DNA from: Fen-671 sp963794745
GTDB taxonomy: Bacteria; Actinomycetota; Acidimicrobiia; Acidimicrobiales; Palsa-688
NCBI GenBank assembly: GCA_963794745.1
Contig: CAWCEZ010000013.1
Span: forward strand, 1 to 64,000
DNA length: 64,000 nt
Direction: 5' to 3'
Shown: in pieces, positions 27,393 to 36,131 of the stretch
Position numbering within the stretch: the stretch's first letter is position 1
Layout: each line of letters opens with the position of its first letter
Notes under the pieces: generated by a model
Told to the model about the DNA's origin: nothing
What the model saw: only the letters and a program-made list of their open reading frames with translations
Database searches by the model: none
Program-made: the position numbers and the translations under genes

Positions 27393-28292
27393 TCAAGTGC
27401 CCGGGGCTGACAGCTCGCTCAGCAACAGCGAGCCGTCCACGTTGAAGAAGGCGGCACGCCCCGGGGGGTAACCGGAGATGTCCACCTCTATCGGCCCGCG
27501 CCATGCCAGCGGGTTCAGGTCTCCGCGCAGTTCAGGCACGTCTCGCATCACGGGGAACACGGTCAGGTCCTCGAGCGTCCAACGTTCTTCGTAACCGGGG
27601 ACAACTTTGGAAAGCACGTTGGCTACCTCGTAGAGGTCCTCTTCCACGAACTCGGGCAGAGCGCCATCGCTTATGTACGACTCGGCGTCCTTTGCCGATA
27701 GCCCGCAGAACGCGGCGGCGATCGATGCAGCCAGTTCAAGCTCGAGGACCAGCAGCATCCTTCGGCCCTGCGAGCCGCCCGCATAGGAGGCGACGGCACC
27801 GGGGGAGCCGACTCGGGGAGGCTCTGACGGGGCGGTAACTACAGCCCTACCGACCAGGTCGTGGAGGACTGTTGAGAACGTCCCGTGCTCCCTGGCAACC
27901 GCAGCACCGAGCCCGTCCGCTTGCCTGCTGCCTCGCAACGCCTGCTCGACCGGCTCCGACAGCGTCTCGACCGAGAAGGGCTTGGTGACTACGAAGTCCG
28001 CACCAGCATCGAGAGCTTCCCGGTGGACATGGGCCGTCGACTCGGATGTGATGAAGCCGAATGGGACCGCATTACCCTCGCGCCGTAGGGCGCGCAGCAG
28101 CGTGATCCCGTTCATCTCAGGCATGTTCCAGCCGGAGAGCACGAGGTGGACCCCGCCCTGCCTGACCCGCTCCAGCGCCACGCGGCCGTTTTCAGCTTCG
28201 ATGGCGTCCCTGGTCTCGTGGCCAGCCTTGCGCAGCTCTCGCAGGACGATCATCCGCATGGCGCGGCTGTCGTCAACAACCAAAATGCCCAC
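27393..28292 (-). CDS. receiver domain fused to a CheX/CheC-like domain, phosphoacceptor Asp replaced
   Basis: A 299-residue fusion. The N-terminal receiver (1-125) keeps the acidic pair in ILVVDDSRAMR and the Lys of DFVVTKPFS, but the phosphoacceptor position reads LVLSGWNMPEMNG, with Gly54 where CheY has Asp. From about residue 135 a CheX/CheC-like domain follows (LHDLVGRAVVTAP, AFCGLSAKDAE, LPEFVEEDLYEVANVLSKV); the E-x2-N phosphatase motif is recognisable as EDLYEVANVL. CheX/CheC proteins dephosphorylate CheY-P, so this may be a motor-linked phosphatase with a frozen receiver. Lies between flgE and flbD. Confidence 0.75.
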   Translation of the reverse strand: MGILVVDDSRAMRMIVLRELRKAGHETRDAIEAENGRVALERVRQGGVHLVLSGWNMPEMNGITLLRALRREGNAVPFGFITSESTAHVHREALDAGADFVVTKPFSVETLSEPVEQALRGSRQADGLGAAVAREHGTFSTVLHDLVGRAVVTAPSEPPRVGSPGAVASYAGGSQGRRMLLVLELELAASIAAAFCGLSAKDAESYISDGALPEFVEEDLYEVANVLSKVVPGYEERWTLEDLTVFPVMRDVPELRGDLNPLAWRGPIEVDISGYPPGRAAFFNVDGSLLLSELSAPGT

Positions 28293-28457
28293 GGCGCTCC
28301 TAAGCGTTTGCCCTGGCGGTCTTGCAACGCACGGGCCCTTGTGATCGCGAGGGTTCGCAATTCGTCTCTCCCATCATCGACAGCGATGGCCTCTATCTGA
28401 GGGTAAATAACACTCAGAGCGGTCGTCGCCCCCGACATTGCCCGCTATACGCGCGAA

Positions 28458-28497
28458 AGCCCCGGCCAGCACCTGGAGCTTGGGCTGGTCCGGGGCT
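28458..28497 (-). terminator. stem-loop after flgE, probable terminator
   Basis: AGCCCCGG-CCAGC pairs with GCTGGTCCGGGGCT across a 13-base loop, with one bulge. It lies about 20 bases after the flgE stop and is followed on the minus strand by TTTCGCG. It probably ends the flgB-to-flgE transcript and separates it from the receiver-stator genes. Confidence 0.6.
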
Positions 28498-28518
28498 CGC
28501 GCCCTACCAAGGAGTTAC

Positions 28519-29862
28519 CTAGCCGTTCTTCAGGTTGACGAGCGCCTGCAGCAAGGTGTTGGAGGTGGAGATGACGCTGCCATTGGCCTGGAAGCCGTTT
28601 TGCGCTTCGATGAGCTGGGTCATCTCGGTCGCGAGGTCGACGTTCGAAGCCTCGAGGGTGCCGGCCTGGATGCTGCCGAAATTGCCGTTCCCGGGCGCGC
28701 CGACCTGCGCGAGGCCCGAGTTGGCCGTCGCTTCGAAGTTGGTGTCCCCTGCACGTAGGAGACCGTCGGGGTTGGCAAATGTCGCCAGGGCGATCTGGCC
28801 GAGGTTGAGGGTCTGGCCGTTGCTGAACACACCTTGTATCAGGCCGGTATTGCCGATGCTGTAGCTCTGGAGTGTGCCGGGAGCGTTGCCGTCCTGGCTC
28901 AGCACAGACACGGTGTCGGCGCTCGAGTTGGAGGTCACCGTCGGGACGTTGAGCGTGAAGGCCTGGGTGGCCCCCGAAGCGGCCCCCTTAGTCTCGTTGG
29001 GGACGGTCAGGCTGAACGAAGTGCCCGAGGTGCTGGTGTTGCCCTTCTGGTCCGTATAGCCGACCAGGTTGCCACTGTCGTCGAAGTACAGGGTCGAGGT
29101 GGTGGCGTTGGTGTAGTCGGGCGTCCCGCCCGGGTCGGCGAGCACGCCTTCGACGGTCCACGCCGAGACCGCACCCTTGGGGGCCGTGCCGGGCAGGGTC
29201 GTGTCCTGCTCGAAGCTGAGGTCGAGCGACTGCGTGGAACCGTTGGACGCATAGGTTGTCACCGACGTGGACGCTCCCGATGCGGTCGAGCCGCCAGGAG
29301 CACCGGTCGGGGGTGTCCAGCCGGACTGCGGTGCCAGGTTGCCGCCGAGGGTCACGTTCTGGGTTTGGTTGGCCGTGATCTGCTGGCCTGCCGGGATGGT
29401 CAGGTTGCCGAGGGGGGCGCTCGTTTGGATGTCGCCATTGGCGTTCGCCGGCCAGCCCTGGATGAGGTAGCCGTTCGGGGTTACCAGGTTGCCGTTGCCG
29501 TCCAGCTCCAACGACCCGGACTGGGTGTAAAGGGTCTGATTGCTGGCCTGGGCGATGAAGAAGCCGTTGCCCTGGATAGACAGGTCCAGGGGGTTGCCCG
29601 TTTGCTCCGAAGTGCCCTGGGTGAAGTTCGCCTCGACGCCGGCGACCTTGACGCCCAACCCGACCTGGGTCGGGTCTACACCGCCCGCCGTGCTCGTCGG
29701 CGCGGTGGCGCCGGCCTGGGTCTGGCCGAGAAGGTCTTCGAACTGGACCTCGTTGCTCTTGTACCCGGTCGTGTTGATGTTGGAAATGTCGTTACCGATG
29801 GTGTCAATCCATTCCTGGTTGGCATCCATACCGGATACGCCGCTGAATAGGGAACGAAGCAC
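28519..29862 (-). CDS. flgE: flagellar hook protein FlgE
   Basis: Hook subunit, 447 residues. The N-terminal rod/hook signature is SLFSGVSGMDANQEWIDTIG then NDISNINTTGYKSNEVQFED. The mid-chain LSIQGNGFFIAQ and the C-terminal helix (EMTQLIEAQNGFQANGSVIS, LLQALVNLKNG) are complete. GTG start preceded by AGGAGG and an A/C-rich leader. Only one long hook/rod gene of this type is present in the window; no flgF or flgG is seen. Confidence 0.95.
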   Translation of the reverse strand: MLRSLFSGVSGMDANQEWIDTIGNDISNINTTGYKSNEVQFEDLLGQTQAGATAPTSTAGGVDPTQVGLGVKVAGVEANFTQGTSEQTGNPLDLSIQGNGFFIAQASNQTLYTQSGSLELDGNGNLVTPNGYLIQGWPANANGDIQTSAPLGNLTIPAGQQITANQTQNVTLGGNLAPQSGWTPPTGAPGGSTASGASTSVTTYASNGSTQSLDLSFEQDTTLPGTAPKGAVSAWTVEGVLADPGGTPDYTNATTSTLYFDDSGNLVGYTDQKGNTSTSGTSFSLTVPNETKGAASGATQAFTLNVPTVTSNSSADTVSVLSQDGNAPGTLQSYSIGNTGLIQGVFSNGQTLNLGQIALATFANPDGLLRAGDTNFEATANSGLAQVGAPGNGNFGSIQAGTLEASNVDLATEMTQLIEAQNGFQANGSVISTSNTLLQALVNLKNG

Positions 29863-29978
29863 GTGTTGTGCCCTCCTGTGTGTTGTAGGTGTTTCGGTGG
29901 TGGTCGGTAGGTAGTTGTTGGTAGGTGGTTGTTGGTTGGTCGTTGCGTGGTCGGTGGGTGGGATAGATGGTCGGTCGG
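29863..29978 (-). promoter_or_regulatory. A/C-rich, G-poor leader between flgD and flgE
   Basis: On the coding (minus) strand this 116-base spacer is nearly free of G until its Shine-Dalgarno AGGAGGG. It consists of repeated ACC, AAC and CTACC units, in sharp contrast to the GC-rich surroundings. Such A/C-rich leaders cannot fold well and keep a ribosome site open, which would fit a highly translated hook gene (inference). Confidence 0.5.
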
Positions 29979-30590
29979 TTAGTTCGGACCGGTGCCGCTC
30001 GTGCCCGTGCCGCTCGAGCCGGTGGCGCTGCTGGTGCCGCTGGTGCCCGTGCCGGTCCCGCTCGAGCCAGCGGTGCCGGTGCCGCTCGAACCGGTCCCGG
30101 CAGTCGAATTCCCGGTGCCGGTCGATGAGCCCGGGATCGTGACGCCGGTGACCGAGGAGTACGGGACGCTGTCGTTGCCGACCGTTAGGAGCGGCCCGCT
30201 CGACGTGAGCTGGACGCCGGTCACTACCCCGGTGACAGGGTTCCCGGAGGCGTCGCTGCCGGTCACCTGCTGGCCGAGCATCGAGGTGGCGGCGCTCGAT
30301 TGTTGAGAGCTGACGAGGCTCGTCATATCCGTGGAAAGCGAGCTCAACTGCTGGACTTCCTCGAAGTCGGCGGTCTCGGAGAGAAATTGGGTCGGGTCGG
30401 TGGGGTTGTCGGGGTTCTGGTTCTCGAGCTGGGAAACGAGCAGCTGCAAGAAGGTGTCGGCGTTGACGCCGTTCAGTGTGCTGGCGCTCGCTGCCGAGCC
30501 GCCGCCGGCGACAGCGGTGTCGCCCGTAGGCAGCGTCGCAGTAGGCAGCTTCGGAGTGGTACTGGTACCGGTGGCTGATATATCGCTCAT
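29979..30590 (-). CDS. flgD: flagellar hook assembly (cap) protein FlgD
   Basis: Hook-capping scaffold protein. The conserved N-terminal motif is DTFLQLLVSQLENQNPDNPT then FLSETADFEEVQQL, diagnostic of FlgD. The middle section MLGQQVTGSDASGNPVTGVV matches the FlgD core. The last 55 residues are a Ser/Gly/Thr low-complexity tail instead of the FnIII/Tudor domains of longer homologues; its DNA is a degenerate repeat of GTGCCGCTCGAGCC-like units. It lies five bases after fliK. Confidence 0.92.
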   Translation of the reverse strand: MSDISATGTSTTPKLPTATLPTGDTAVAGGGSAASASTLNGVNADTFLQLLVSQLENQNPDNPTDPTQFLSETADFEEVQQLSSLSTDMTSLVSSQQSSAATSMLGQQVTGSDASGNPVTGVVTGVQLTSSGPLLTVGNDSVPYSSVTGVTIPGSSTGTGNSTAGTGSSGTGTAGSSGTGTGTSGTSSATGSSGTGTSGTGPN

Positions 30591-30594
30591 GGCT

Positions 30595-32994
30595 TCACAA
30601 CCTCACGTCGAGTAGTCCGGTGGTCGGGGAGGAAATATCGGGCCCGCTGGTCTCAGCGGTTGTCTCAGTTGGCTCGGAGCTCTGGTAGCCCGGGCCGTCC
30701 TTGGCCCAACTTGTCCCTCCTTGGCCGGCTCCCAGACCTCCCTGGTTGGGGCCGCTGCCGCTGCCGGTGCTTACGTCGAAGCGGCCTGTCGTCAAGCCCG
30801 CGTCGGCGAGTTGCTGGCGGAGTTGGCCCATGTTCTGGCGCAACATGTCCCCGGTGGCGTCGCCTTCTGCGTGCAACGAGACGTTGACCGTCCCTGACTC
30901 CAGGCGAAGCTCAACGTTCACAACGCCGAGATCTTCTGGTTGCAGGCGGATGTTGACCTGATAGGACCCGTCAGACTGGTGGGCGGCCGGTGCCAGGACT
31001 GCGGCGAGCTGGTCGGCGAGCGGTAGGTCCCTCGTTGTGGCGTCAGCGGCCGACTGTTGCGCGGCGGACGAAGTTACCGACGTCGCTGCGGTCCAAGAGG
31101 GCGATTGCGATGGACCGGACGCGATCGTCGCCACAGTGGCCTGAGCGCTGTTTGCTGCCGCACCAGGGCCAACTTGTCCCGGCCCTGACTGCCCGGCAGC
31201 CGCCTGCCCACCAACTGATTGGCCGCTGCCGAGCTGGCCGGGAACGCCCTGTTCGGTGCCTCCGGGCCGGCCGGCCCCTAGCTCAGCGGTGGCTCCCAAA
31301 GAGCCGGTGGAAGAAGCAAGGTGATCGTGAGCCGCCGCCAGCACGGCGCCGGCGCCGCCTGAGGCAGCGTCAGTAGCGCCCTTGCCTCCCGCGTTGCTGG
31401 CGTCCGTGGAGCGGTCCGCTGCTGTCGTCGACGTGGTTTGGCCTGTCCCGGTAGCACGGCCCGCATTCGTCAGTGAGCTCGTGGTAGAGGCGAGGTCCGG
31501 GCCCTGCTGCGACCCCTGGCCCTTCCCTGAGAGGTCCTCGCCCTGGGACGCCGAGCCCCCGGCCGTGGCAGCCGCCAGCGCCGGAGCGGTAGCGGCGCCG
31601 TGTGGGTCGACGCCCGGTTGGCCGGCTTGCTGGCTGGTCTGGCTGGTCTGGCCTGCCGGGGCGCCGCGGGAACCGCCGTTGCCCCCAGTAGCGGCGTTGG
31701 GCAGGCCGCTCGCGCCGGCGAGGCTTGCTGCCCCGAGGACGGTGCCCGCAGTGATGACGCTGCCTGCCGCGGAGACGGCCCCGGTGCCTGCGCTTGTGCC
31801 GACGCCTGAACCGGTTGCCGCAGGCGACGGGGCCGCCCCGTTCGCACCGTTGCCGCCGCTCGCTCCGATCGGACCGGTGGCCTGCGCTTCAGCGGCGCCG
31901 GTAAGAGCCGCGCTAGCTGCGACGATGACGTCACCCGCAACGCCCGGCGAAAGGTCCTCGGGTGCCGGGGCGCTCTCTTGCCCAGCCGCTCCGGCGAAAT
32001 CGTTGTTCAGCGGTCCTGCCCCCGCTGCCTGGCCTGCGGTTCCCGCACCTGTAGTGGCCGCCGGGCTGGCACCGGCGATTTGCTGACCTACGCCGAGCAC
32101 GGCCTGTTGGCTCGCTGTCGTCGGTGTGAGGGCCGGCCCTGTCTGGCCGTTACCTAGCTGGCCCAGCCCGATCTGGCCCGCTCCGATCTGGCTGGCACTG
32201 ATCTGGACGTCGCCGGATCCGCCGCTCGCCGAGACGAGGGCCTTGATCTGGTCGCTCACCGACGAGGTGCCACCCGAGCCGGCTCCGGACGGCTGGGGGC
32301 CGACGGAGGAAGCCGCAGCGGCCCCCGCGGGCCCGGCGGGCGATGAAGTCGGGGAGGCGGAGCTTGTCAGGCTATTGCCTGCCAAGACTTGTCCTGCGAC
32401 GGAAGCCGTGAGGTCCCCTTGAGCAGCCTGGACCGCCTCGCTGGCAGCAGGGTCGGCCAGGGTGCCCGGCCCAGCTGCTACGCCTGCTCCGTCACCTGCA
32501 GGAACCGTTCCGGCACTCGCAGGGGCAGCACCGGCAACGTTCGCGGCCGCCACGGCGGTCCCATCAGAGCCAGCCGCGTCCGAGCTCGCTGCGTCGGAGC
32601 TTGCTGCGCCGGCTTGACCAGTACTTTGCCCGCCCGCAGCGCCCGCAGCGCTCGGCGCGTCGCCCTCGGGTTGCCCCGCTCCGCTCTGGCCCGTGGCGCC
32701 GACGTCGTTGCCCGTACTGGCATCGCCCTGCCCAGAGCTACCGGCGGTCGCGTCGGCGAGGCCCCCCGTCCCTGTCCCGGTGCCGCTGGGCCCGGTAGCC
32801 GGAGAGCTTCCTGCGACTGGGCCAACGCCCTGAGGAGACGGGCTACCAGCCGGGCCCTGCTGCGCCTGTTCTTGGCCGGGCGCAGCGATGACGGCCAGGA
32901 TGCCGGCAAAGGTCGTGCCCCCGGAGCCAGCTGGATCCCCGGCGGGACTGCTCTGGTGGCTCGAGCCTGTCTTTATCGGAGCGATTGTCGTCAT
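30595..32994 (-). CDS. fliK: flagellar hook-length control protein FliK
   Basis: Molecular ruler that measures the hook and switches FlhB specificity. The C-terminal Flg_hook domain is clear near the end: YQVNIRLQPEDLGVVNVELR followed by MLRQNMGQLRQQLADAGLTT. The remaining ~650 residues are Ala/Gly/Ser/Gln-rich with almost no hydrophobic core, making a 799-residue protein, about twice the usual FliK. ATG at 32994 forms an ATGA overlap with the upstream gene; the open frame further up is a shadow. Confidence 0.9.
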   Translation of the reverse strand: MTTIAPIKTGSSHQSSPAGDPAGSGGTTFAGILAVIAAPGQEQAQQGPAGSPSPQGVGPVAGSSPATGPSGTGTGTGGLADATAGSSGQGDASTGNDVGATGQSGAGQPEGDAPSAAGAAGGQSTGQAGAASSDAASSDAAGSDGTAVAAANVAGAAPASAGTVPAGDGAGVAAGPGTLADPAASEAVQAAQGDLTASVAGQVLAGNSLTSSASPTSSPAGPAGAAAASSVGPQPSGAGSGGTSSVSDQIKALVSASGGSGDVQISASQIGAGQIGLGQLGNGQTGPALTPTTASQQAVLGVGQQIAGASPAATTGAGTAGQAAGAGPLNNDFAGAAGQESAPAPEDLSPGVAGDVIVAASAALTGAAEAQATGPIGASGGNGANGAAPSPAATGSGVGTSAGTGAVSAAGSVITAGTVLGAASLAGASGLPNAATGGNGGSRGAPAGQTSQTSQQAGQPGVDPHGAATAPALAAATAGGSASQGEDLSGKGQGSQQGPDLASTTSSLTNAGRATGTGQTTSTTAADRSTDASNAGGKGATDAASGGAGAVLAAAHDHLASSTGSLGATAELGAGRPGGTEQGVPGQLGSGQSVGGQAAAGQSGPGQVGPGAAANSAQATVATIASGPSQSPSWTAATSVTSSAAQQSAADATTRDLPLADQLAAVLAPAAHQSDGSYQVNIRLQPEDLGVVNVELRLESGTVNVSLHAEGDATGDMLRQNMGQLRQQLADAGLTTGRFDVSTGSGSGPNQGGLGAGQGGTSWAKDGPGYQSSEPTETTAETSGPDISSPTTGLLDVRL

Positions 32995-34346
32995 TGACCC
33001 TCCATGCCTGCGCGGCTGAGAACTGTCTGCACGTAGTTCTGGGTTTGTGAGTACGGCGGGATCCCCGAGTACGCCTGGACCGCGGCGGGGCCGGCGTTGT
33101 ACGCCGCCAGGGCCAGCGACCACGAGCCGAACTGTTGGTGGTAACTGGACAGCAGCTGGGCGGCGGCATTGACGGCCTGGTTGGGGTTGAACGGGTTCAC
33201 CCCGAGCGAGGCGGCGGTGGACGGCATGAGCTGCATCAGCCCTTCCGCCCCGGCGCTGCTGACAGCGCTCGGCTCAAAACTTGACTCGGCGCTCGCGACA
33301 GCGTTGAGAAGGGCCTCTGGGACCCCGGTGCTCGCCGCGGCGCTAGCAAAGTCGCTCCCGTAGCTCCCGGCCGTGCTGGGCAGGCTGGCCGGTCCGCCGA
33401 GGGCCCCGCTGGCGGTGATCGGGGCGTCGCCGATATTCGAAGCGCCGGTGCTGGAAATGCCGTCGCCAGTCGAGGCAGAGCCGAGCTGCTCACCGTCAGG
33501 TGTGGTCGATGGGCCGCTGACCCGCCGGATGGCGGTCGGGTTGCCGACGGGTTCGACCCTGACGTCCGCACCGCTGTACGGCGCGTCGATCATCTGGCCG
33601 TTGCCGAGGTAGATCCCGACATGGCCCGGAGCTGAGGCGGTGCCGTCGGTCCCGGGGAAGAACACGAGGTCGCCGGGCTGGGCGTCGGCAAGGCTCGGCA
33701 CGGCAGTGCCGACGTCCGCCTGCTCTTGTGAGGTCCTGGGCAGAGCCACGCCGAGGTCGCCGAACACATCTTGCACCAGGCCCGAGCAGTCCACTCCCTG
33801 AGCGGGGTTGGTGCCGCCCCACTGATAGGGGACACCGATGTACTTTTCGGCGTCGCTCACAACCGACGCCCCGAAACTTCCCCCGCTGGAGCTGGCGTCC
33901 TGCGAAGCGCCCCCGGAGCTTGCGGCCGCGCTTTCGGTACCTCCGTACCCGCCGGTTGCAGATTGCGCCGACCAGGGCGCCGCGTTCTGGCCGGCGAGCC
34001 CGGAGGCTTCGCCGGCGAGCTGGTACCCGGTCGCAGCGCCGGCGGCGCCGGCAGTAGCCGAGATCCCGCTGGGGCCGGCGCTGATGCCGCCGCCAGGGAC
34101 GCCGCTGGAGCCAGTCCCGGCGGGTAGTGGGCCACCCTCTTGGAGCGGGTACCCAAAACTGTCGGAAAGGTCAGGTGTGCTCGGCGCCACCGGTGCAGGC
34201 GAGCCCACGAGCGCTGATATCGATGAGACCTGTTGCAGGACCGCCTCGAACCCGTCCGGAGGGGTGCTCGCCGGAACTGACGAAAAGACCGACTGGATCT
34301 GGCTGATGTCGGCCAGTACCCCTGAATAGCCGTCGACGTAGGACAT
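32991..34346 (-). CDS. NlpC/P60 endopeptidase fused to lytic transglycosylase
   Basis: A 451-residue peptidoglycan hydrolase with two catalytic domains. The NlpC/P60 domain at about 160-275 has the Cys of GVDCSGLVQDVFG and the His of APGHVGIYLGNGQMID. The Slt-type lytic transglycosylase domain at about 330-445 has the catalytic Glu in NAVASAESSFEPSAV, then GAEGLMQLMPSTAASLGV and SLALAAYNAGP. Set among fliJ and fliK, it takes the place of the FlgJ-type rod hydrolase and probably opens the cell wall for the rod. No signal peptide is evident, so it may be flagellum-exported. The ATG at 34346 lies two bases after the corrected fliJ stop. Confidence 0.88.
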   Translation of the reverse strand: MSYVDGYSGVLADISQIQSVFSSVPASTPPDGFEAVLQQVSSISALVGSPAPVAPSTPDLSDSFGYPLQEGGPLPAGTGSSGVPGGGISAGPSGISATAGAAGAATGYQLAGEASGLAGQNAAPWSAQSATGGYGGTESAAASSGGASQDASSSGGSFGASVVSDAEKYIGVPYQWGGTNPAQGVDCSGLVQDVFGDLGVALPRTSQEQADVGTAVPSLADAQPGDLVFFPGTDGTASAPGHVGIYLGNGQMIDAPYSGADVRVEPVGNPTAIRRVSGPSTTPDGEQLGSASTGDGISSTGASNIGDAPITASGALGGPASLPSTAGSYGSDFASAAASTGVPEALLNAVASAESSFEPSAVSSAGAEGLMQLMPSTAASLGVNPFNPNQAVNAAAQLLSSYHQQFGSWSLALAAYNAGPAAVQAYSGIPPYSQTQNYVQTVLSRAGMEGQ

Positions 34347-34348
34347 GG

Positions 34349-34821
34349 CTACTGCCACCCTCGCTTGTCTTCGGCCCGCTTTTCTTCGGCGGTCTTTTTG
34401 GCCTGGCCCGTGCCCGGTTGTGGCGGGCCATGGCCAGTTCGTCCGAAAGCACAGCGTCCTGGTGCGCGACCGCTACGGCATGCTCCTCGCGGCGACGCTC
34501 GTCGAGGTGCTCGAGCACCGAAACGGCCTGCGCTGCGGCCACATAGTCATGGAGAGCCTTCTCGACGACCGTCTTGGCGTCCGTCGAGGACCCCTCTGAA
34601 CCGAGCAACGCTTTGGCTGCGAGCTCCGATCGTTCCTGGTGCTGCAGGAAGGGCGTCCCGAGCGAGCCGACGACCTCCTCGTAATGTTCGCGGCTCTGCC
34701 TTGAGGCGACTTCGGCTGCAGCAGCAAGGAGGTTGGCCCGCTGCAGGTCGGCGCGCGCGACACTCTCCTGTGCCCGGCGGGCACGGAGCACCGTCTCGAG
34801 GTTGAACTGGTAGCGCTTCAT
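34349..34821 (-). CDS. fliJ: flagellar protein FliJ, one frameshift near the end
   Basis: Coiled-coil export protein that links the FliI ATPase to FlhA, beginning KRYQFNLETVLRARRAQESV as in other FliJ. As read, the frame runs 180 bases into the next gene with an Arg/Pro-rich tail. Restoring one base near 34397 gives AKKTAEEKRAEDKRGWQ and a TAG at 34349, just before the next ATG, and a normal length of about 157 residues. The start overlaps the fliI stop (ATGA). Confidence 0.85.
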
Positions 34822-36131
34822 GGGCTCGCCAACATCCCCAACGCCGCCAAGGACTCAGCAATGGGGGCAATGTTTGCCACTTCCTGGCGCAGGAAATGGT
34901 CGATCGCGGCGCGCAGCTGGACGGCGCGGTCTACCACGGGGTTGCTGCCTTTCACGTATGCGCCGATCTCGATGAGGTCTTTGGCGTCACGGTAGGCGGC
35001 CATGAGGCGGCGCAGTTCGGCCGCTTGGGCGATCTGCTCAGCGGTCATGACCCGCGGTGCCACGCGCGATATCGACTCCAGGACGTCGATGCTCGGGAAA
35101 TGGCCTGACGTGGCAAGCTTTCTGGAAAGCACGATGTGGCCATCGAGGATCGAACGGGCGGTATCGGCGATGGGGTCGTTCATGTCGTCGCCTTCGACGA
35201 GCACCGTGTACAGGCCCGTGATGCTGCCGCTCTCGCCGGCCCCGGCTCGCTCCAAAAGGCGCGGCATCAGGGCGAAAACCGACGGTGGGTAGCCACGTGT
35301 CGCAGGCGGCTCGCCTGCGGAGAGGCCAACTTCTCTCTGCGCCATGCAAAATCTGGTCAGGCTGTCCATCATCAGCACGACGTGGCGGCCTTTGTCCCTG
35401 AACCATTCGGCAATTCGCGTGGCGGTCTGGGCAGCCTGCAGCCGCATTAGCGCCGGCTCGTCCGAGGTGGCCACGATCACTATCGAACGCGCCATGCCCT
35501 CTTTGCCCAGGTCGTGCTCGATCATTTCACGCACCTCACGGCCGCGCTCACCGACCAGGGCGATCACAGAGACGTCGGCCTCGGTGCCCCTTGCGATCAT
35601 CGACAGGAGGCTCGACTTCCCGACGCCAGAGCCCGCGAATATCCCTAGTCGCTGGCCTCGGCCGCACGGAAGGAGGGTGTCCAGCACTCGCACTCCGAGG
35701 GGGAGCTGACTGTCGACCATTGCCCGTCGCAGTGGGTGGGGCGGGTTGCCCGATGTCGCTACCCGGGGCAGGCCCTTCAGGCTCGGCCCGCCGTCGATCG
35801 GCCGGCCGAGGGCGTCGAGCACCCGGCCCCGCAATGCGTCACCGACCGGGACAGTGAGCCGTCCCGGTGCAAGTTCGACCGTCGCGCCGGCGCGGATCCC
35901 GTTCAGGTCGCCAAGTGCCAGGCAGAGCAACCCGTCTTCGTCTATAGCGACGACTTCGGCGACCAGTTCACCGCTCGGGCGAGCAAGGGTCACGGCATCG
36001 CCGATGGCGGCTTCGACACCTTCGACCATGACGCTCATCCCGACCACGGAGCGGACGCGGCCGGTCGCGTAGGGGGCAGCGGCTTGCTTGGCCCCGTCCA
36101 GGCGCTTCTGCAGCGAGATCACCGGGCTCAC
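34818..36131 (-). CDS. fliI: flagellum-specific ATPase FliI
   Basis: Hexameric ATPase of the export apparatus, 437 residues, related to F1 beta subunits. Walker A is GSGVGKSS at about residues 167-174. The Walker B strand is VVLMMDSLTRFCMAQREVG, and the family segment SGEPPATRGYPPSVFALMPRLLERAG is intact. It drives unfolding and release of export substrates together with FliH and FliJ. Both ends overlap neighbours by four bases. Confidence 0.97.
   Translation of the reverse strand: MSPVISLQKRLDGAKQAAAPYATGRVRSVVGMSVMVEGVEAAIGDAVTLARPSGELVAEVVAIDEDGLLCLALGDLNGIRAGATVELAPGRLTVPVGDALRGRVLDALGRPIDGGPSLKGLPRVATSGNPPHPLRRAMVDSQLPLGVRVLDTLLPCGRGQRLGIFAGSGVGKSSLLSMIARGTEADVSVIALVGERGREVREMIEHDLGKEGMARSIVIVATSDEPALMRLQAAQTATRIAEWFRDKGRHVVLMMDSLTRFCMAQREVGLSAGEPPATRGYPPSVFALMPRLLERAGAGESGSITGLYTVLVEGDDMNDPIADTARSILDGHIVLSRKLATSGHFPSIDVLESISRVAPRVMTAEQIAQAAELRRLMAAYRDAKDLIEIGAYVKGSNPVVDRAVQLRAAIDHFLRQEVANIAPIAESLAALGMLASP

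Noticed and set aside
28834..29850. A 338-codon plus-strand frame opposite flgE
   Set aside because: Gly/Arg/Val-rich antisense of a well-supported hook gene.
29992..30306. Plus-strand Val/Pro/Leu repeat protein opposite the flgD tail
   Set aside because: It is the antisense reading of the FlgD Ser/Gly/Thr low-complexity tail.
31382..32422. Pro/Ala-rich plus-strand frames opposite fliK
   Set aside because: Antisense of the Ala/Gly-rich FliK; no start signals or motifs.
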